From Chamaelirium japonicum (taxonomy: Eukaryota; Streptophyta; Magnoliopsida; Liliales; Melanthiaceae), in the NCBI GenBank assembly GCA_947650365.1, contig OX393549.1:25854709-25918708 (forward strand): a stretch of 64,000 bases of DNA, in the 5' to 3' direction. Shown here piece after piece: positions 31,873-43,568 of the stretch. How positions within the stretch are numbered: the first letter of the stretch is position 1; every line of letters begins with the position of its first letter. The translations under genes and the position numbers were made by a program. The notes below the pieces were generated by a model. The model was not told where the DNA came from, searched no databases, and worked only from the letters and a program-made list of their open reading frames with translations.

Positions 31873-32994
31873 GAAATATATATACATATTTCCAAATACG
31901 GGGTATAATTTGTAGCTTTTTACTTTCATCCTGCTGCAACCTCCACCACCACTTTACTAATACGGGGTATAATTTAAATCCCTCGTGTATAAGAATATCA
32001 AGCCTCCAAAATTTTCAGGCTTACAAGCCTAGTCCAAACTTAAAAGATTTTAGGAGTCCATCAAAATATTCCTTCCCCTCTCCCAAGAAATTTCCTTCTT
32101 ATCATATCAATATTCTCTAATACCCATATGAAATAATAAAATGTGAGGTAATAGGATGGAATAGAAGAGTGAATAATATCATTCTGGCTAATTGGTACTT
32201 TTACCCAACATAATTGCTATTGTATCTACAGTGATTTCACAATATCTATTCGGCTAATTGATATTTTTATCAAACCAAATTGACATTCTTTCTGGAGATG
32301 AATCAATACTTTTGCTGGAGGGGTAACGGAGGAACAGCTTTGATATTTAAATGGTTGAAAAAGTCAATATTTTTGATTGGGGAGGACTTTCTGTAAAAAA
32401 GTGTCTCAGGAAGGGACTTTTCACTAAATCCAAATATGATACATCCTTTAGCGAATATACCATCTCCTACATTGATCTAACACAGTATCTCAAAAAAATA
32501 AAAAAAAAAAGACCATGAGCCTTCTATTTAACCACATGTCACCACTTTAATTATATACCACACGGCTTATGACAATTCTGGGATTCGATCCTGCGACTGC
32601 TGAGGAGAGAACGAGTGGGGTTAACCACTGGGATACAACCGAAGTTGTGGGAAAAAGTCAAGATTAGGCCCACCGCACATGATCTCCTAACGGCTTCAGA
32701 TGTAGTAGCTGAGACAGCAAACAGTCTTATATACCAAAGATGAACGGGCACGGTTGGTACCTGGATGATTTTCCTTTATTAATTAGAGGAATGTGCTCTT
32801 TGCTGTTCGATCAGACTCATAGCATCTTCTCGTCATCCTGCAAGACGACACTACGTTGCTGCCTCACGTATGACGTACATGCCGAGCCAACGTCCCCCGA
32901 CCGCCGTATCCGGCGGTCCAACTTGCCGGCCCAGCAAGGCGGCAGCCGGGCCCAACACCAAGAAGCTGCGGATAAACTTGGAAAAGAAGGGAGG
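31869..32994. other. Intergenic, nothing recognised except a tRNA-like remnant
   Basis: AT-rich and without coding signals. A tRNA-like piece at 32,578-32,640 is listed separately. Confidence 0.5.
32578..32640 (-). repeat. tRNA-derived remnant or SINE head
   Basis: On the minus strand a box-A-like TATCCCAGTGGTTAA (32,621-32,635) is followed about 30 bp later by a box-B-like GGATCGAATCC (32,580-32,591). No full cloverleaf is evident, so this is not called a tRNA gene. Confidence 0.35.
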
Positions 32995-33475
32995 TTTAAT
33001 TACACTTTGCCCCCTATAGTTGAGCTCAAACACATTTAACCCCCTTGTAATTTATTTTGTTCCAAATCAGTACCCAAATTTGAAATGTTAGCACGATACC
33101 CCTCTTATCAACTACTTAATTTTCTTCTTTGATAATTTTTATCCAAAGCCCTTAACTTAGTTACCCCGAACCACGATAATAGTGGTTCGACCATTGACAT
33201 CTATTATTTTATTCCTTTCGACGGTTCCAGATTGTTAAGATCTACATACCATAGGAGAATCCAAGAGCCGGGAGATCAAACGGGTGGGGACAGATGTCGA
33301 TGGTTGGACCCCGAACCACAATGATTCCATGGTTCGGAGTGATTATTTCAAGTCATTTGTTTTTTTTGGTCAAACTAAATTGAAGAGGGTAAAATGTGAT
33401 TTTTCAACTATATGGGAGTTAAGTCTGTTTGAGCTAAATTGCAGGGGGGCAAACCGTAATTTAAAAACAAATCGA
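32995..33475. mobile_element. MITE with TTACACTTTGCCCCC inverted ends (copy 1, about 480 bp)
   Basis: The left end reads AATTACACTTTGCCCCCTAT and GAGCTCAAACACATTTAA; the right end is its reverse complement with changes (GAGCTAAATTGCAGGGGGGC ... CCGTAATTT). A related 260-bp copy lies at 43,173-43,432. It sits directly upstream of the alpha-galactosidase and could supply promoter sequence. Confidence 0.7.
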
Positions 33476-33584
33476 CGTGGGTCCCGCGCCAAAGATGAGG
33501 CACTGTCCGGTCTCCCTCCCCCCTCCCCCCCCCCCCCCCCACCCACCCACACCTTTTGTTGCACCTCCGACTTGCTCTGACGCT

Positions 33585-33593
33585 TTTATAGAG
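33585..33593 (+). promoter_or_regulatory. Candidate TATA box of alpha-galactosidase
   Basis: CTTTTATAGAGG about 45 bp upstream of the ATG at 33,632. The short distance implies a very short leader if it is used. Confidence 0.4.
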
Positions 33594-33631
33594 GAGTCGC
33601 CCGGATCCTCCCTCCGTCCATTCAACCACCC

Positions 33632-34108
33632 ATGACGGTGCCATCAACGTCGGAAGGCCCGGCGAGGGCTCCCCTGCTGATAGCCCTCTGTTGCTGCTGC
33701 CTCGTGCTGCTGTTCCCGACGGTGGCGATCGGCGGTCGGGCGGGTCCGGCGTCCGGGACCAAGAGGAGGGCCGTGCTCGAGAATGGACTCGGCCGTACGC
33801 CTCAGATGGGGTACAGTCTCTTCCGCTGAAAGAGTAGCCGAACTGGGTACGTGCGACTGATGCGGCAACCGATCGCAACCGTTCGTTTGGCCTGCCGGTT
33901 GGGGCCGGAGTGCCGCCGGGCTGGGTGCAAGTCCGGTTGTGACCGGTCGCCGCGTCGGCCGTACGCATCTTCTTCTTCTCTCTCTTGTTCACTCCAATAC
34001 TTTAGTGTTGTCTTTGTTTCCGGACTGAATATTGATGGATGGGTAACAGGTGGAACAGCTGGAATCACTTCAACTGCGGCATCAACGAGCAGCTGATTCG
34101 TGAAACAG
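33632..34108 (+). CDS. Alpha-galactosidase (GH27), exons 1-2
   Basis: The enzyme hydrolyses terminal alpha-1,6-galactose from raffinose-family sugars, galactomannan and galactolipids, in the apoplast, vacuole or seed. Exon 1 (33,632-33,810) encodes an N-terminal hydrophobic signal segment (LLIALCCCCLVLLFPTVAI, about residues 14-32), then RRAVLENGLGRTPQM. Intron 1 (33,811-34,049) begins GTACAG and ends AACAG. Exon 2 (34,050-34,108) gives GWNSWNHFNCGINEQLIRET, a hallmark of plant GH27. Phase is kept into exon 3 at 46,824. Intron 2 starts GTTAGG at 34,109 and is about 12.7 kb. The four exons together give 110 residues without a stop or frameshift, so the gene may be functional. Confidence 0.88.
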
Positions 34109-34128
34109 GTTAGGCCTTGGGGTCGACA

Positions 34129-34131
<3 letters not shown>

Positions 34132-34182
<51 letters not shown>
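34132..34182. repeat. (CT)n microsatellite
   Basis: Pure CT, 20 bp into intron 2. Confidence 0.97.
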
Positions 34183-34187
<5 letters not shown>

Positions 34188-35029
34188 GTGTGTTGGTGAA
34201 AAGAGTCATGGTGGTGAGATCGAAAGGATCGTTTGTGGTGAAAGAGGTGACCAGATTAGGTTAAGGCGCGATCTGCGAGGATTTGTTTAGAGGAGGGCGG
34301 CTCAATGATTGAGTCATGCCACGTGGGTGGAGACGTCGGTCGTCAGGGTCACAGGTGGGTGCGCTTCCCCATGTTCAGTGTTCGGTGAGCGACGTGACAG
34401 AGACCCTACCAATCGACGTGTACAACGGTCGAGCCTGGCGTGACGTTCGATCCTCCTTGTTGGCCGGGGATCTACGGGCACAAACACTCACGTACGCCGT
34501 TGATGCACGTGCCGTTCCGGCACGAAATCTAAAGCTCAAAAGAGGAGCGGCGCACCCACCACCGACACACCCAGAAATTCCATAACCACCCATCCGCTCG
34601 GGGGCCACCCGCCGGTCCGGTGGTGGACCACTGCCGGTTGAATGCACTACACATTAGTTCAGATCTACTCCGGTCGGTCGGGCCGGTCGGTGGGCCTGGC
34701 ATGCATCACAGCCGCACGCGGACGCTAGGTTACTGCGATTCACTTTTGGGTCACCAACCATTGTACGTCTGTGATGGGCACCGGGCCAGCGGACCGGAGG
34801 AGATCTAAACTCACTACACAAGTAACACAACTCATGAATTTTTTTGGGGAACTTAGTGAGAGGTTATTGACAAGAGATCTGTTTAACGGGAAGGACAGCC
34901 AACAAGATAATTTTGCATCAGTCCCTCCCCAAAAAGATACAAATAGAGCAAGTCACACACGTAACTATTATCCTTTTTAAAGGCCAAACTACCCTTAGTG
35001 CATGCCCCTCCATCCTTGTCGCTACAAGA

Positions 35030-35440
35030 CTCAACCCACTGATTTGCTACAATGATTTCACTATAGCAAAAAAAAAATTTTGGGAACACAGTTTAACTAA
35101 AAAATAAATTGCTACAGTTATTTCACTGTAGCACAAGAGTAACAATCCGCAAAGATTGTTACTATACAAAAATTGTTACTCAATTAACAAAGATTGTTAC
35201 TCTTTTGCTACAGTGATTTCACTGTAGCAAAAAAAAAAAAGAAAAACTATGACCAGATTTTTCGAGAAATTTTTTTTGCTAAAGTGATTTCACTGTAGCA
35301 AAAGAGTAACAATTTGCACAGATTGTTTCGTACTCAACAAGATTGTTACTCAATCTGCGTTACTCTTTTGCTACAGTGATTTCACTGTAGCAAAAGAGTA
35401 ACAGTTTTCGAAGATTGTTACTCTTTTTGCTACAATGCTT
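35030..35440. repeat. Array of two alternating palindromes
   Basis: Palindrome TTTGCTACAGTGATTTCACT...GTAGCAAA occurs about five times. It alternates with a second inverted repeat, GAGTAACAATC ... GATTGTTACTC. Adjacent palindromes share flanks, so long stretches could refold in several ways. No coding potential. Confidence 0.85.
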
Positions 35441-35814
35441 GGCTCAGATCAGGGCCCACATGTACAACTAGTTACACATAGGAGTCTTACTCACATGTAC
35501 AGCTGACAGCAAGGGTAAAATAGACATTTTTTTATCGGGAGGACCCTACGCTAATTATCCATGTTGGCTGTCTTTATCACTAAAATCGATATGTTAGAGG
35601 GACCTATCACACATTACCCCAATTTTTTTCAAGTCTCTTGTGATCAGGGACCGATGGAATCAGTGTCGTTCGACATGTGCGCAATCAGTTCGAGTGCGGC
35701 TCATTTATGGGGGTGCTTGTTATTGGACGGTTGTGATGTTGTCGAACCCCCAATCTAGAATATATTGGATTCGAGACGGTGATCCAAGCCGTGCAATGCG
35801 TGTTTTATTACATG

Positions 35815-36271
35815 TGTGACAACACTTGGGGTGCTCCAAAAAACTGATCTTATAGAGTGAAGAGAGCACACCAGACATATGAAAACATTGATCTATGCTC
35901 CCATTATCTATGTGGAACTATAATCGCTTAATGCCCACCCTCACACGGAGGGCGTTTCAACGGGGAATTGGGTATATGAAGATAAGGATCTCCGCTAGCT
36001 CCCATTACCGATGTGGAACTAACCGCTAAATGCCCGTCCTCACGCAGAGGGCATTTCAACTGGGACCTATGTACCCACACACGGAGGGCGAAGTTAGCGG
36101 GTACGGCAAGACCACTCAGGAGAGCTCCTAGAGCGTGCCCAGTTCTGATACCATGTGACAACCCCCAGAGTGCTCCAAAAGACCTACCTTATGGAGAAAG
36201 AAGAGCAAATCAAGTATATGAAGACAAGATCTTCGTTTTCATTATCGATATGATGTGGGACTAACCGCTCA
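35815..36271 (-). mobile_element. TRIM (miniature LTR retrotransposon)
   Basis: Two similar terminal repeats of about 117 bp lie at 36,154-36,271 (5' on the minus strand) and 35,815-35,931 (3'). Both end GTTGTCACA and contain (A/G)GTTCCACAT or AGTCCCACATC. Directly next to the 5' repeat is TGGTATCAGA (36,153-36,144 on minus), the initiator-methionine tRNA primer site. A purine tract GAGGGTGGGC adjoins the 3' repeat. The internal part is only about 220 bp and holds a third partial copy of the repeat. No target duplication was found. It has no coding capacity. Confidence 0.65.
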
Positions 36272-36282
36272 AATAATATATT

Positions 36283-36475
36283 TGTTAGTGATAGTGTATA
36301 GCATTGAGATACAGATACCCGTAGATACCTGTATAGGATACCCCTTTTGGTTCTTTTCTTGTATCCATATATATTTGGCCCTTGGCCTAATGAGAAGGTT
36401 AATCCATTCTCCCAAAACCCTAGCCTCTCTCTCTCTCTTTTCCTCTCCATCCTCTCCATGCTAGGGATTGTCACA
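36283..36475 (+). repeat. Copia element, 5' LTR
   Basis: TGTTAGTGATAG ... GGGATTGTCACA, 193 bp. Contains TATATATTTGG as a likely TATA box near 36,366-36,375. Confidence 0.96.
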
Positions 36476-36487
36476 TGGTATCAGAGC

Positions 36488-37577
36488 GCTCGATCCCGAG
36501 GACCTCCGACGAGATCTGATCCCCTGTTTCCTCCGTCGACCTCCTCTCCGACCGACGAGCTGTCCTCTCCAGATCTGAGATCCGGCAATCGATCCGTTTC
36601 TCCTCCAGATCTGAGACCCGACCGGACTGCTGTCCTCTCCTCCAGATCTGAGACCCGGCCGGACTGCTGTCCTCTCCAGATCTGAGATCAGTTTCTCCGA
36701 ACTGCTGCCCTCTCCTCCAGATCTGAGACCCGGCGAGCCGTCGATCTACTTCATCCCGAGCTGCTGTCCTCTCCTCCAGATCTGAGACCCGGCGAGCCGT
36801 CGATCTACTTCATCCCGAGCGGCGAGCCGTCGATCTGCTTCATCCCGAGCTGCTTCGTCCGGCAGTCGATCGTCCGAGCTACTTCGTCCGACCGTCGACC
36901 ACTCCAGATCTGAGATCCGGCAAGTCGTCCTCTCCGGCCGGCGACCCCTCCAGCTCCGACGTGAGATCCGATCTCCTCCCCTGCGATCAGATCTGCCCCA
37001 GATCTTCTCCAGATCTGATCTGTGGACGTCGATCTCCGATCTGCTCCGTTCTCTGTTCCCCGGATCTGCCGCTCCGACCGGATCTGCTACATTCTCTGTT
37101 CCCGGGATCTGCCGCTCCGACCAGATCTCCACCGGTACGATCGGGTCTCCTCTCGCTTTTGATTCGGCACGTAGCCCCTTGAGCTCCTCCACCTCGGTTC
37201 GGAGGGCAGTCCGGCCAGCATCAGTTATCACCCTTTGCTGAGCAGTGATAACTTCGTCTCGGGCGAAGTTGGCCTCATCGAGCTCCGCTCGGGCCTTACT
37301 CAGATTCTCTTGAAGAGCACGGCGGTTGTTCTCTGCATAGATCTCCATTAGAGCCGGACTCAAGTTGTTCTCCGGAGATCTGACCATCGCCAGATCGGCC
37401 TCCTCCTTTGGCGCCGCTGCCGAGCCAAGGGCTCACCGGATCTGGACCTCAGTCGTGGACCTCCGACAATGTCCGATCAGATCTGACTCGCAGCACCTCG
37501 TCGGACCCGGATCGACTCCGACCTCGCCGGATTCCTCTCTGTTTGCATTAACCCACTCCGGCACCGAGTGAGCCGCC
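36488..37577 (+). other. Copia leader: low-complexity CAGATCTGAGA repeats and a captured coiled-coil fragment
   Basis: Where gag capsid is expected there is a run of about ten copies of CTCCAGATCTGAGACCCGGC and variants (36,560-36,960). A segment follows (about 37,150-37,387) that is open on the minus strand and encodes a heptad-like coiled coil (LMEIYAENNRRALQENLSKA, then ARAELDEANFARDEV). An in-frame TGA just before 37,578 separates this region from the main frame. The antisense coiled coil looks like a captured gene fragment; its source is unknown. Confidence 0.6.
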
Positions 37578-40500
37578 ATGACCGACTCTTCCAGCCACAC
37601 TGGCGTCCCCGCTGCAATCCCGGCTACCTCTGCTTCTGGTCGTGATCGATTTGTGTGCACCCACTGCCACAAACCAGGTCACGTTGTCGCCACATGTTGG
37701 AAGCTACATCCCGAGAAGAGGCAGATACCTCGGAGACGTGGTCGACCCGATGGCTCTACTGCTGCTACTGCTACTGCTCGGTTTTCTCCTCGTACGGTTC
37801 CATCATCATCTGACGCTACTCAGCTCCTTCAGCAGCAGCTTGCACAGCTTCAGTTCCGCCTAGACCGGCAGGCGAGCTTCAGCTCCGCCGAGGCTTCCAG
37901 CGCTTTCAGTTCCTCTGCTCACTTAGCCACTCCCGGTACCTTCGACATTTGGATTCTGGACTCTGGGGCCTCCCATCACATGATTTCCAATGCTTCCTTG
38001 CTTACCGACTGCCGACCGGCATCGCACATCCCATCGATACACACTGCAGATGGCTCTTCTTTAGCCATCTCACAGTGTGGATCGATCACCGTCACTACAG
38101 AACCGAGTGGTCGTCTCTCTTTACCCAATGTGTTGCATGTACCCCAGCTTCGCATGCAGCTCATCTCCATTAGCAGTCTTTGTGACTCTGGCTATGTTGT
38201 GACCTTCTCCCCTTCTTCTTGTGTTGTGCAGGATCCACGTACCGGACGGGTGATTGGCACTGGTCGTAGGTCAGGCGGGCTGTATCATCTCGAGCATCTC
38301 CACCTTTCCCTCATTCCACCTTCTGGTGTCTGTAGTTTAGTTTCTTCCGATACCGACCTATGGCACCGAAGACTAGGCCACATTTCTGAGTCTCGCCTTA
38401 AGAGCTTACTCCAGACTGGAGCTCTAGGTCGTTGCTCTTCTTCTTCTTTATCTGCATGTATCGGTTGTAAGCTTGCCAAAGCTACAACTTTACCTTTTCC
38501 TTCTAGTATCTCTCAGAGTTCTGCTCCCTTTGACTTAGTACACTCTGATTTCTGGGGCCCTGCACCTCTTCCTTCGATGTGTAGCTATCGCTATTATATC
38601 TCTTTCATCGATGACTTCAGCCGATACACTTGGGTTTACCTTCTTCAACACCGCTCTGAGGTTCCTCAGGTCTACCAGATTTTTACCTCGATGGTTCACA
38701 CACAGTTCGGTTGTCGGATTAAGACTTTTCGGTCTGATTGCGCCCTCGAGTATCTCTCTACTGCTATGCGGACACTCCTTCAGTCCCATGGGACCTTATT
38801 CCAGCACTCCTGTCCTCACACACATGAGCAAAACGAAGTAGCCGAGCGGAAGCACCGTCATATCCTTGAGACGACGCGTGCTCTTCTTCTCTCTGCTTCC
38901 GTTCCACGTACTTTCTGGGCTGAGGCTGTGTTGACATCAGTCAACCTCATCAACATCACCCCTTCTTCTATCTTCCCGGGTGGTGTATCTCCCCACGAGC
39001 GTCTTTTCTCTTCTACCCCTGACTACAGTATGCTTCGTACCTTTGGGTGCACCTGTTTCGTTCTCCTTCCATCCCATGAGCGCACGAAGCTGTCCGAACG
39101 AGCAGTTAAATGCATCCTCCTTGGCATCAGCGCCGAGCACAAGGGTTATCATTGCTATGACCCCTTGACTCGTCGTCTTCGTATCTCTCGACACGTCTCA
39201 TTCGTCGAGGATGCTCCTTACTACTCCTCTACAGCTCAGGATCTCACCTTCTTGGAGACTCCTATCACCCTATCTCCGACTCTCGAGCCCATTCTATCAC
39301 CCCTTTCATCCAGCTCCACTTCCCCCCTTGCTTCTAGTGATTCTTCCACGGAGTCTTCCTCCGTCCCCTCCTCTCCTCCATCACCGATTTCTTCCGTAGG
39401 TCTTCCTCACACTCCCGACGTCCATGGTACTCCGCCTGCTACGCCCAGTCAGACGTCATCGGTCGTGGATCCTCGCCCGCCGCCCCACTACCCTCAGCGC
39501 GAGCACCACCCACTTGATCGCTTCAGCTTTAGCTCTGGCCCACCTGACCGTTTTGGCTTTGCCACTGTCACCTCCTACTCGCCTCAGTTTACAGCCTTTC
39601 TTGCAGCCCTTCACACAGACCAGGAGCCTCGGTCGTACCAGGAGGCCGTCCAGTCCCCTTAGTGGCGACAGGCTATGAGCGAGGAATTTCAGGCATTTGA
39701 GCAGACTCAGACTTGGGATATAGTTCCCCTTCTTGTTGGTATTGAGCCTGTCAGTTGCCGGTGGGTCTACAAGGTCAAGCGACGGCCTGATGGTTCCATC
39801 GAGCGGCACAAGGCTCGGTTGGTGGCTCGTGGCTTCACTCAGGCTTACGGCATAGACTACGAGGAGACTTTCGCACCTGTAGCTCAGATGACCTCCGTTC
39901 GTGCACTTCTGGCAGTTGCAGCAGTCCGTCGATGGCCTCTTCTCCAGATGGACGTGAAGAATGCCTTTCTCCATAGTGATCTTTCAGAGGTCGTCTACAT
40001 GCAGCCACCCCCTGGTTTGCATACTCCTCCCCAGCATGTCTGTCGCCTCCGTCGAGCTATCTACAGGCTCAAGCAAGCCTCTCGAGCTTGGTTTGAGTGC
40101 TTCCGACGAGCCGTCACCGAGATCGGCTACATTGAGAGCTCGCAGGACCACTCACTTTTTGTACGGTCATCTCCTTAGGGCAGGGCAATTCTCCTATTAT
40201 ACGTCGATGACATGATCATCACAGGTGATGACTCAGCTGCCATCACTTTCCTTCAGCAGCATCTTCGGCGTCGGTTCCAGATGAAGGATTTAGGTCCTCT
40301 TCAGTACTTCCTTGGGCTAGAGATCGCCCACAGTGAGCGAGGGATTCTGCTATCTCAGCAGAAGTACACAGCCGACATCCTCAGTCGAGCTGCACTTTCC
40401 GATGATCGCTCCGCTGTCACCCCTCTCGAGCTTCACGTGAAGCTTCGTCCCACCGATGGTGAGCCTCTCTCAGATCCTACTCGGTACCGACAGATCGTTG

Positions 40501-41147
40501 GCCAGTTGGTTTATCTCTGCATCACCAGGCCCGACATTGCTCACGCCGTTAGCATCATCAGCCAGTTTGTTGAAGCCCCTCGCTCTGCTCACTATGCTGC
40601 CCTTCTTCGGCTTCTTCGTTATCTCCGAGGCACCATCACCCGGTCGCTCCTCCTATCATCAACTTCTCCTCTGGTCCTGCGTGCCTACTCGGATGCCGAC
40701 TGGGCTGGTGATCCGACCACTCGTCGATCGACTACCGGCTATTGCCTATTTCTTGGAGATTCTCTTATCTCATGGCACAGCAAGAAGCAGAGCGTTGTCT
40801 CTCTCTCCAGTACTGAAGCAGAGTTTCGAGCCATGGCCTCTACTACCAAAGAGATCGTTCACTTGCGACGACTTCTTGGAGATCTAGGAGTTCAGATATC
40901 TGAACCTACAGCCCTTCACTGTGACAATCGGAGTGCTATACAGATTGTCACCAACCCGGTCTTTCACGAGAGGACGAAACACATCGAGCTCGATTGCTAC
41001 TACTCTCGCTAGGAGTATGAGGCTGGGACCATCTCTCTCCCTTTTGTTTCCTCCGGAGAACAGATTGCCGACTTCTTCACGAAGTCACATCCTGCTCCGC
41101 GCTTTCAGTTTTTGCTTAGCAAACTCATGGTGCATGACCCACCTTGA
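37578..41147 (+). pseudogene. pol: Copia polyprotein (zinc knuckle, protease, integrase, RT, RNase H) with three TAG stops
   Basis: Domains in order: CCHC knuckle CTHCHKPGHVVATC (about residue 27); protease LDSGASHHM (about 127); GAG pre-integrase DLWHRRLGHIS (about 260); integrase with first Asp in VHSDFWGP, second in FRSDCALEY and Glu in NEVAERKHRH; reverse transcriptase (from about 39,675; WVYKVKRRPDGSIERHKARL, QMDVKNAFLH, LLYVDDMIITG); RNase H (AYSDADWAGD, SSTEAEFRAM, CDNRSAIQI). One frame runs throughout to TGA at 41,145-41,147 but is stopped by TAG at 39,660, 40,176 and 41,010, each where Gln is usual. The common integrase QNGVAER is QNEVAER. About 1,189 codons. The gag capsid (UBN2) is missing, so the element probably depended on others. 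Confidence 0.93.
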
Positions 41148-41160
41148 GTTTGAGGGGGGC

Positions 41161-41353
41161 TGTTAGTGATAGTGTATAGCATTGAGATACAGATACCCAT
41201 AGATACCTATATAGGATACCCCTTTTGGTTCTTTTCTTGTATCCATATATATTTGGCCCTTGGCCTAATGAGAAGGTTAATCCATTCTCCCAAAACCCTA
41301 GCCTCTCTCTCTCTCTTTTCCTCTCCATCCTCTCCATGCTAGGGATTGTCACA
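41161..41353 (+). repeat. Copia element, 3' LTR
   Basis: 193 bp. Differs from the 5' LTR at two sites, both near base 40-50 (CCCGTAG to CCCATAG and CCTGTAT to CCTATAT). Confidence 0.96.
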
Positions 41354-41879
41354 ATATTCATGAAAGTGTGAGACTCGAGCGATGCTCCGGAAAAGTACAA
41401 AATTAGATAGCGTGAAAATCCGGGGCGCACGTGAGAAGTGACGGTGGCGGAGGTGGTGGTCAAGCAGCGATTGACGATCGGAGACGGGTGGTTGGTTTCT
41501 TTCTAATCGTCATCAGTCTGAAGGCAATGTAAAGTGCTACATATTCGTAAACGAGTTATTTGGCAATGGCGGGCTCTGATCAGATCATAGTCTATGGTTG
41601 TGAATCACAATGGGAGCTTTTCCTGATCTAAGATCCAGCTCCATGACGGCCCTCTTCCGAGCTAGCTGGCCCCCGACTGTAATTGAGTCACGTCAATTTG
41701 TATAACAAAGTTTGTACAAACTGTTTGGTTGAATAACATATTCCAATGAAGAAGCCCCTAGCTTGTTTGATCAAAGTATGTAGTTGGGCTACTTTTTGCA
41801 CCTGTCAATTTAAACTTCTTCAATGGGCAAGGATATTGTTGTTATCCGAGTTTGAGAGTGATTCATTCAGAGCTTCAAG

Positions 41880-42880
41880 TTCGGTATCTCGGTCAGAGCT
41901 TCGATTCGGTGCAATGGATAATATTGAATATGTTGAACATGAAGTTCTAGGTAGAGAAGTTCGATGGGAAGATCAATTTTGACTTGTGCTGGATTCGATC
42001 AAGTCAAGGATGCACTGATCCAATCAGGGTTGCACAAGATATTGAAGGGTTTAAATATTGTGTGACAATGGCTGGAAGAAATTTGATCTTAAAGTCTCAA
42101 GTGGAATACAGACGTTTCTTGCAAAGTGTGCATTATCAAACATGGTACGTGAATTTTCAACAACGAAACTTTGGGCAAAGTTTGAAGCTTGTACGTGACA
42201 TGGTGCTCAGTAATAGGTTGTATATGAAGCAGAAGTTGTTCATATTACAAATGAAAGAAGGTATATATGTGGATTAATGAGTGTCTGAGTACTTTTAATT
42301 AGTTGATCTAAGAAGTATTGAATGTCTGTGAAGACATGAAGGAAGAGGAAAATGCATTACTTCAATTCTTTTGGGTTTGTTTCCCTCGTGTTTAAAGCAT
42401 TTGAAGATAATGTTATTGTATGGGAGAACTCCATTAATTTGGAGGATGTTATTGGAGTACTTTCAAGCGGATTGCGAATGAAGGAGGCAAATATTAGTAA
42501 TGGAAGTCAAGCAATAGGCCTGGTGGTAAAAGGGGGGTTGAAGAAGAAGAAGAAGCAATATTTTTGTTAGAATTATGAGTAATACTGCTACTATAAAAGT
42601 CAATGCGAAAGGAAAGATAATAGAGCATGTTCGGAAAAATAGCTCCAAGTCAGTCAAAGGCAAGGCAATTAGTGACATTGATGATGACACTAATATAGTT
42701 TTGTAAGGGAATCCTAAAGACTGATATGCTTTGGTGGCTACTTGTGATGAAAAAGCATACCAAGACTTGGTACTATATAGCGGGGGCCACACAGAGCATG
42801 GTTCAACAAGTATATAAGGTATGAGATGGCAAGATGACGATGGACGATGGCTCTAAGTTGCTGATATAAGGAGTTGAAGA
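41880..42880 (+). pseudogene. Degenerate copia gag-protease remnant
   Basis: Broken pieces in several frames follow the order of a copia gag: KFDGKINFDL near 41,960, SNRLYMKQKLFILQMKEG at about 42,209-42,265, NLEDVIGVLSSGLRMKEANI at about 42,438, a decayed knuckle near 42,558-42,600, and LYSGGHTEH at about 42,775, recalling the LDSGA..H protease motif. No LTRs or later pol domains seen. Confidence 0.6.
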
Positions 42881-43172
42881 TATTTAACGGGTCAGTTCAA
42901 ACAGTTAAAGGAGTTCGTTATATCTATATAACATGGCACGGCGGTCTACATGATGACTAGACAAAATGAAACAACTTGCTGACTAGACAAAAATGAACGG
43001 ATAGATTTGATCATCATCTCTTGATCTAACCATAGAGTGGGACTCATCCCTTCACTTCTTCACAAGGGAAGTCCCTCAATTAATACAGAATTAATTGGCT
43101 CACAAAGAAGGCAACCCAATCACCGAAAATCCCTCACGAAAATCACTCTCAAATCTCAATTAATATAAGAAT

Positions 43173-43432
43173 ATTTAGAGTAAATTACCCTTTGCCCCCT
43201 AAAGTTTAGCTTAAAAACACTAAACCCTCTTATAGCTATAAAACAACATTTTGCCCCCTCCAATTCAGTTTCGATCAGATAAAAATTACCAAACAAGGAA
43301 ATTATGTAGTTGACAAAAGGGTGCATTGTGCTAACATTTCAAACTTTAGGGAGCGATTTGGAACAAAATAAACTACATGGGAGTTAAGTGATTTTGAGCA
43401 AAACTACAGAGGGGCAAAGTGTAATTTATCCT
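43173..43432. mobile_element. MITE with TAAATTACACTTTGCCCC inverted ends (copy 2, 260 bp)
   Basis: Left GTAAATTACCCTTTGCCCCC and right (reverse complement) ATAAATTACACTTTGCCCCT are inverted repeats extending about 60 bp inward. Same family as 32,995-33,475. Confidence 0.75.
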
Positions 43433-43568
43433 AATCTTTGGGAAATTTTATTCATACCCCAAAAATCTGTAACTAGCCCCGTCTCCCTATCAACCCTTTA
43501 ATACCAACATTGTCCTTTTCTTTTGTACCCCAAACCTCAAAGCACTAACTTAGCATATTTTGTACCCC

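Larger units (their letters stand above)
36283..41353 (+). mobile_element. Complete Ty1/copia element, TSD ATATT
   Basis: The 193-bp LTRs (36,283-36,475 and 41,161-41,353) differ at two positions only, both G to A, so insertion is recent. ATATT flanks both ends (36,278-36,282 and 41,354-41,358). Primer site TGGTATCAGAGC (36,476-36,487) matches initiator-Met tRNA. The polypurine tract TTGAGGGGGGC is at 41,150-41,160. The polyprotein frame at 37,578-41,147 has three stops, and a capsid domain was not found. Confidence 0.96.

Noticed and set aside
32578-32640. tRNA gene
   Set aside because: Box A-like and box B-like motifs are present, but no acceptor stem or cloverleaf could be drawn; kept only as a tRNA-derived remnant.
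41140-41200. Possible run-on of the copia polyprotein into the LTR
   Set aside because: The frame ends with TGA at 41,145-41,147 before the PPT, as is normal for copia elements.
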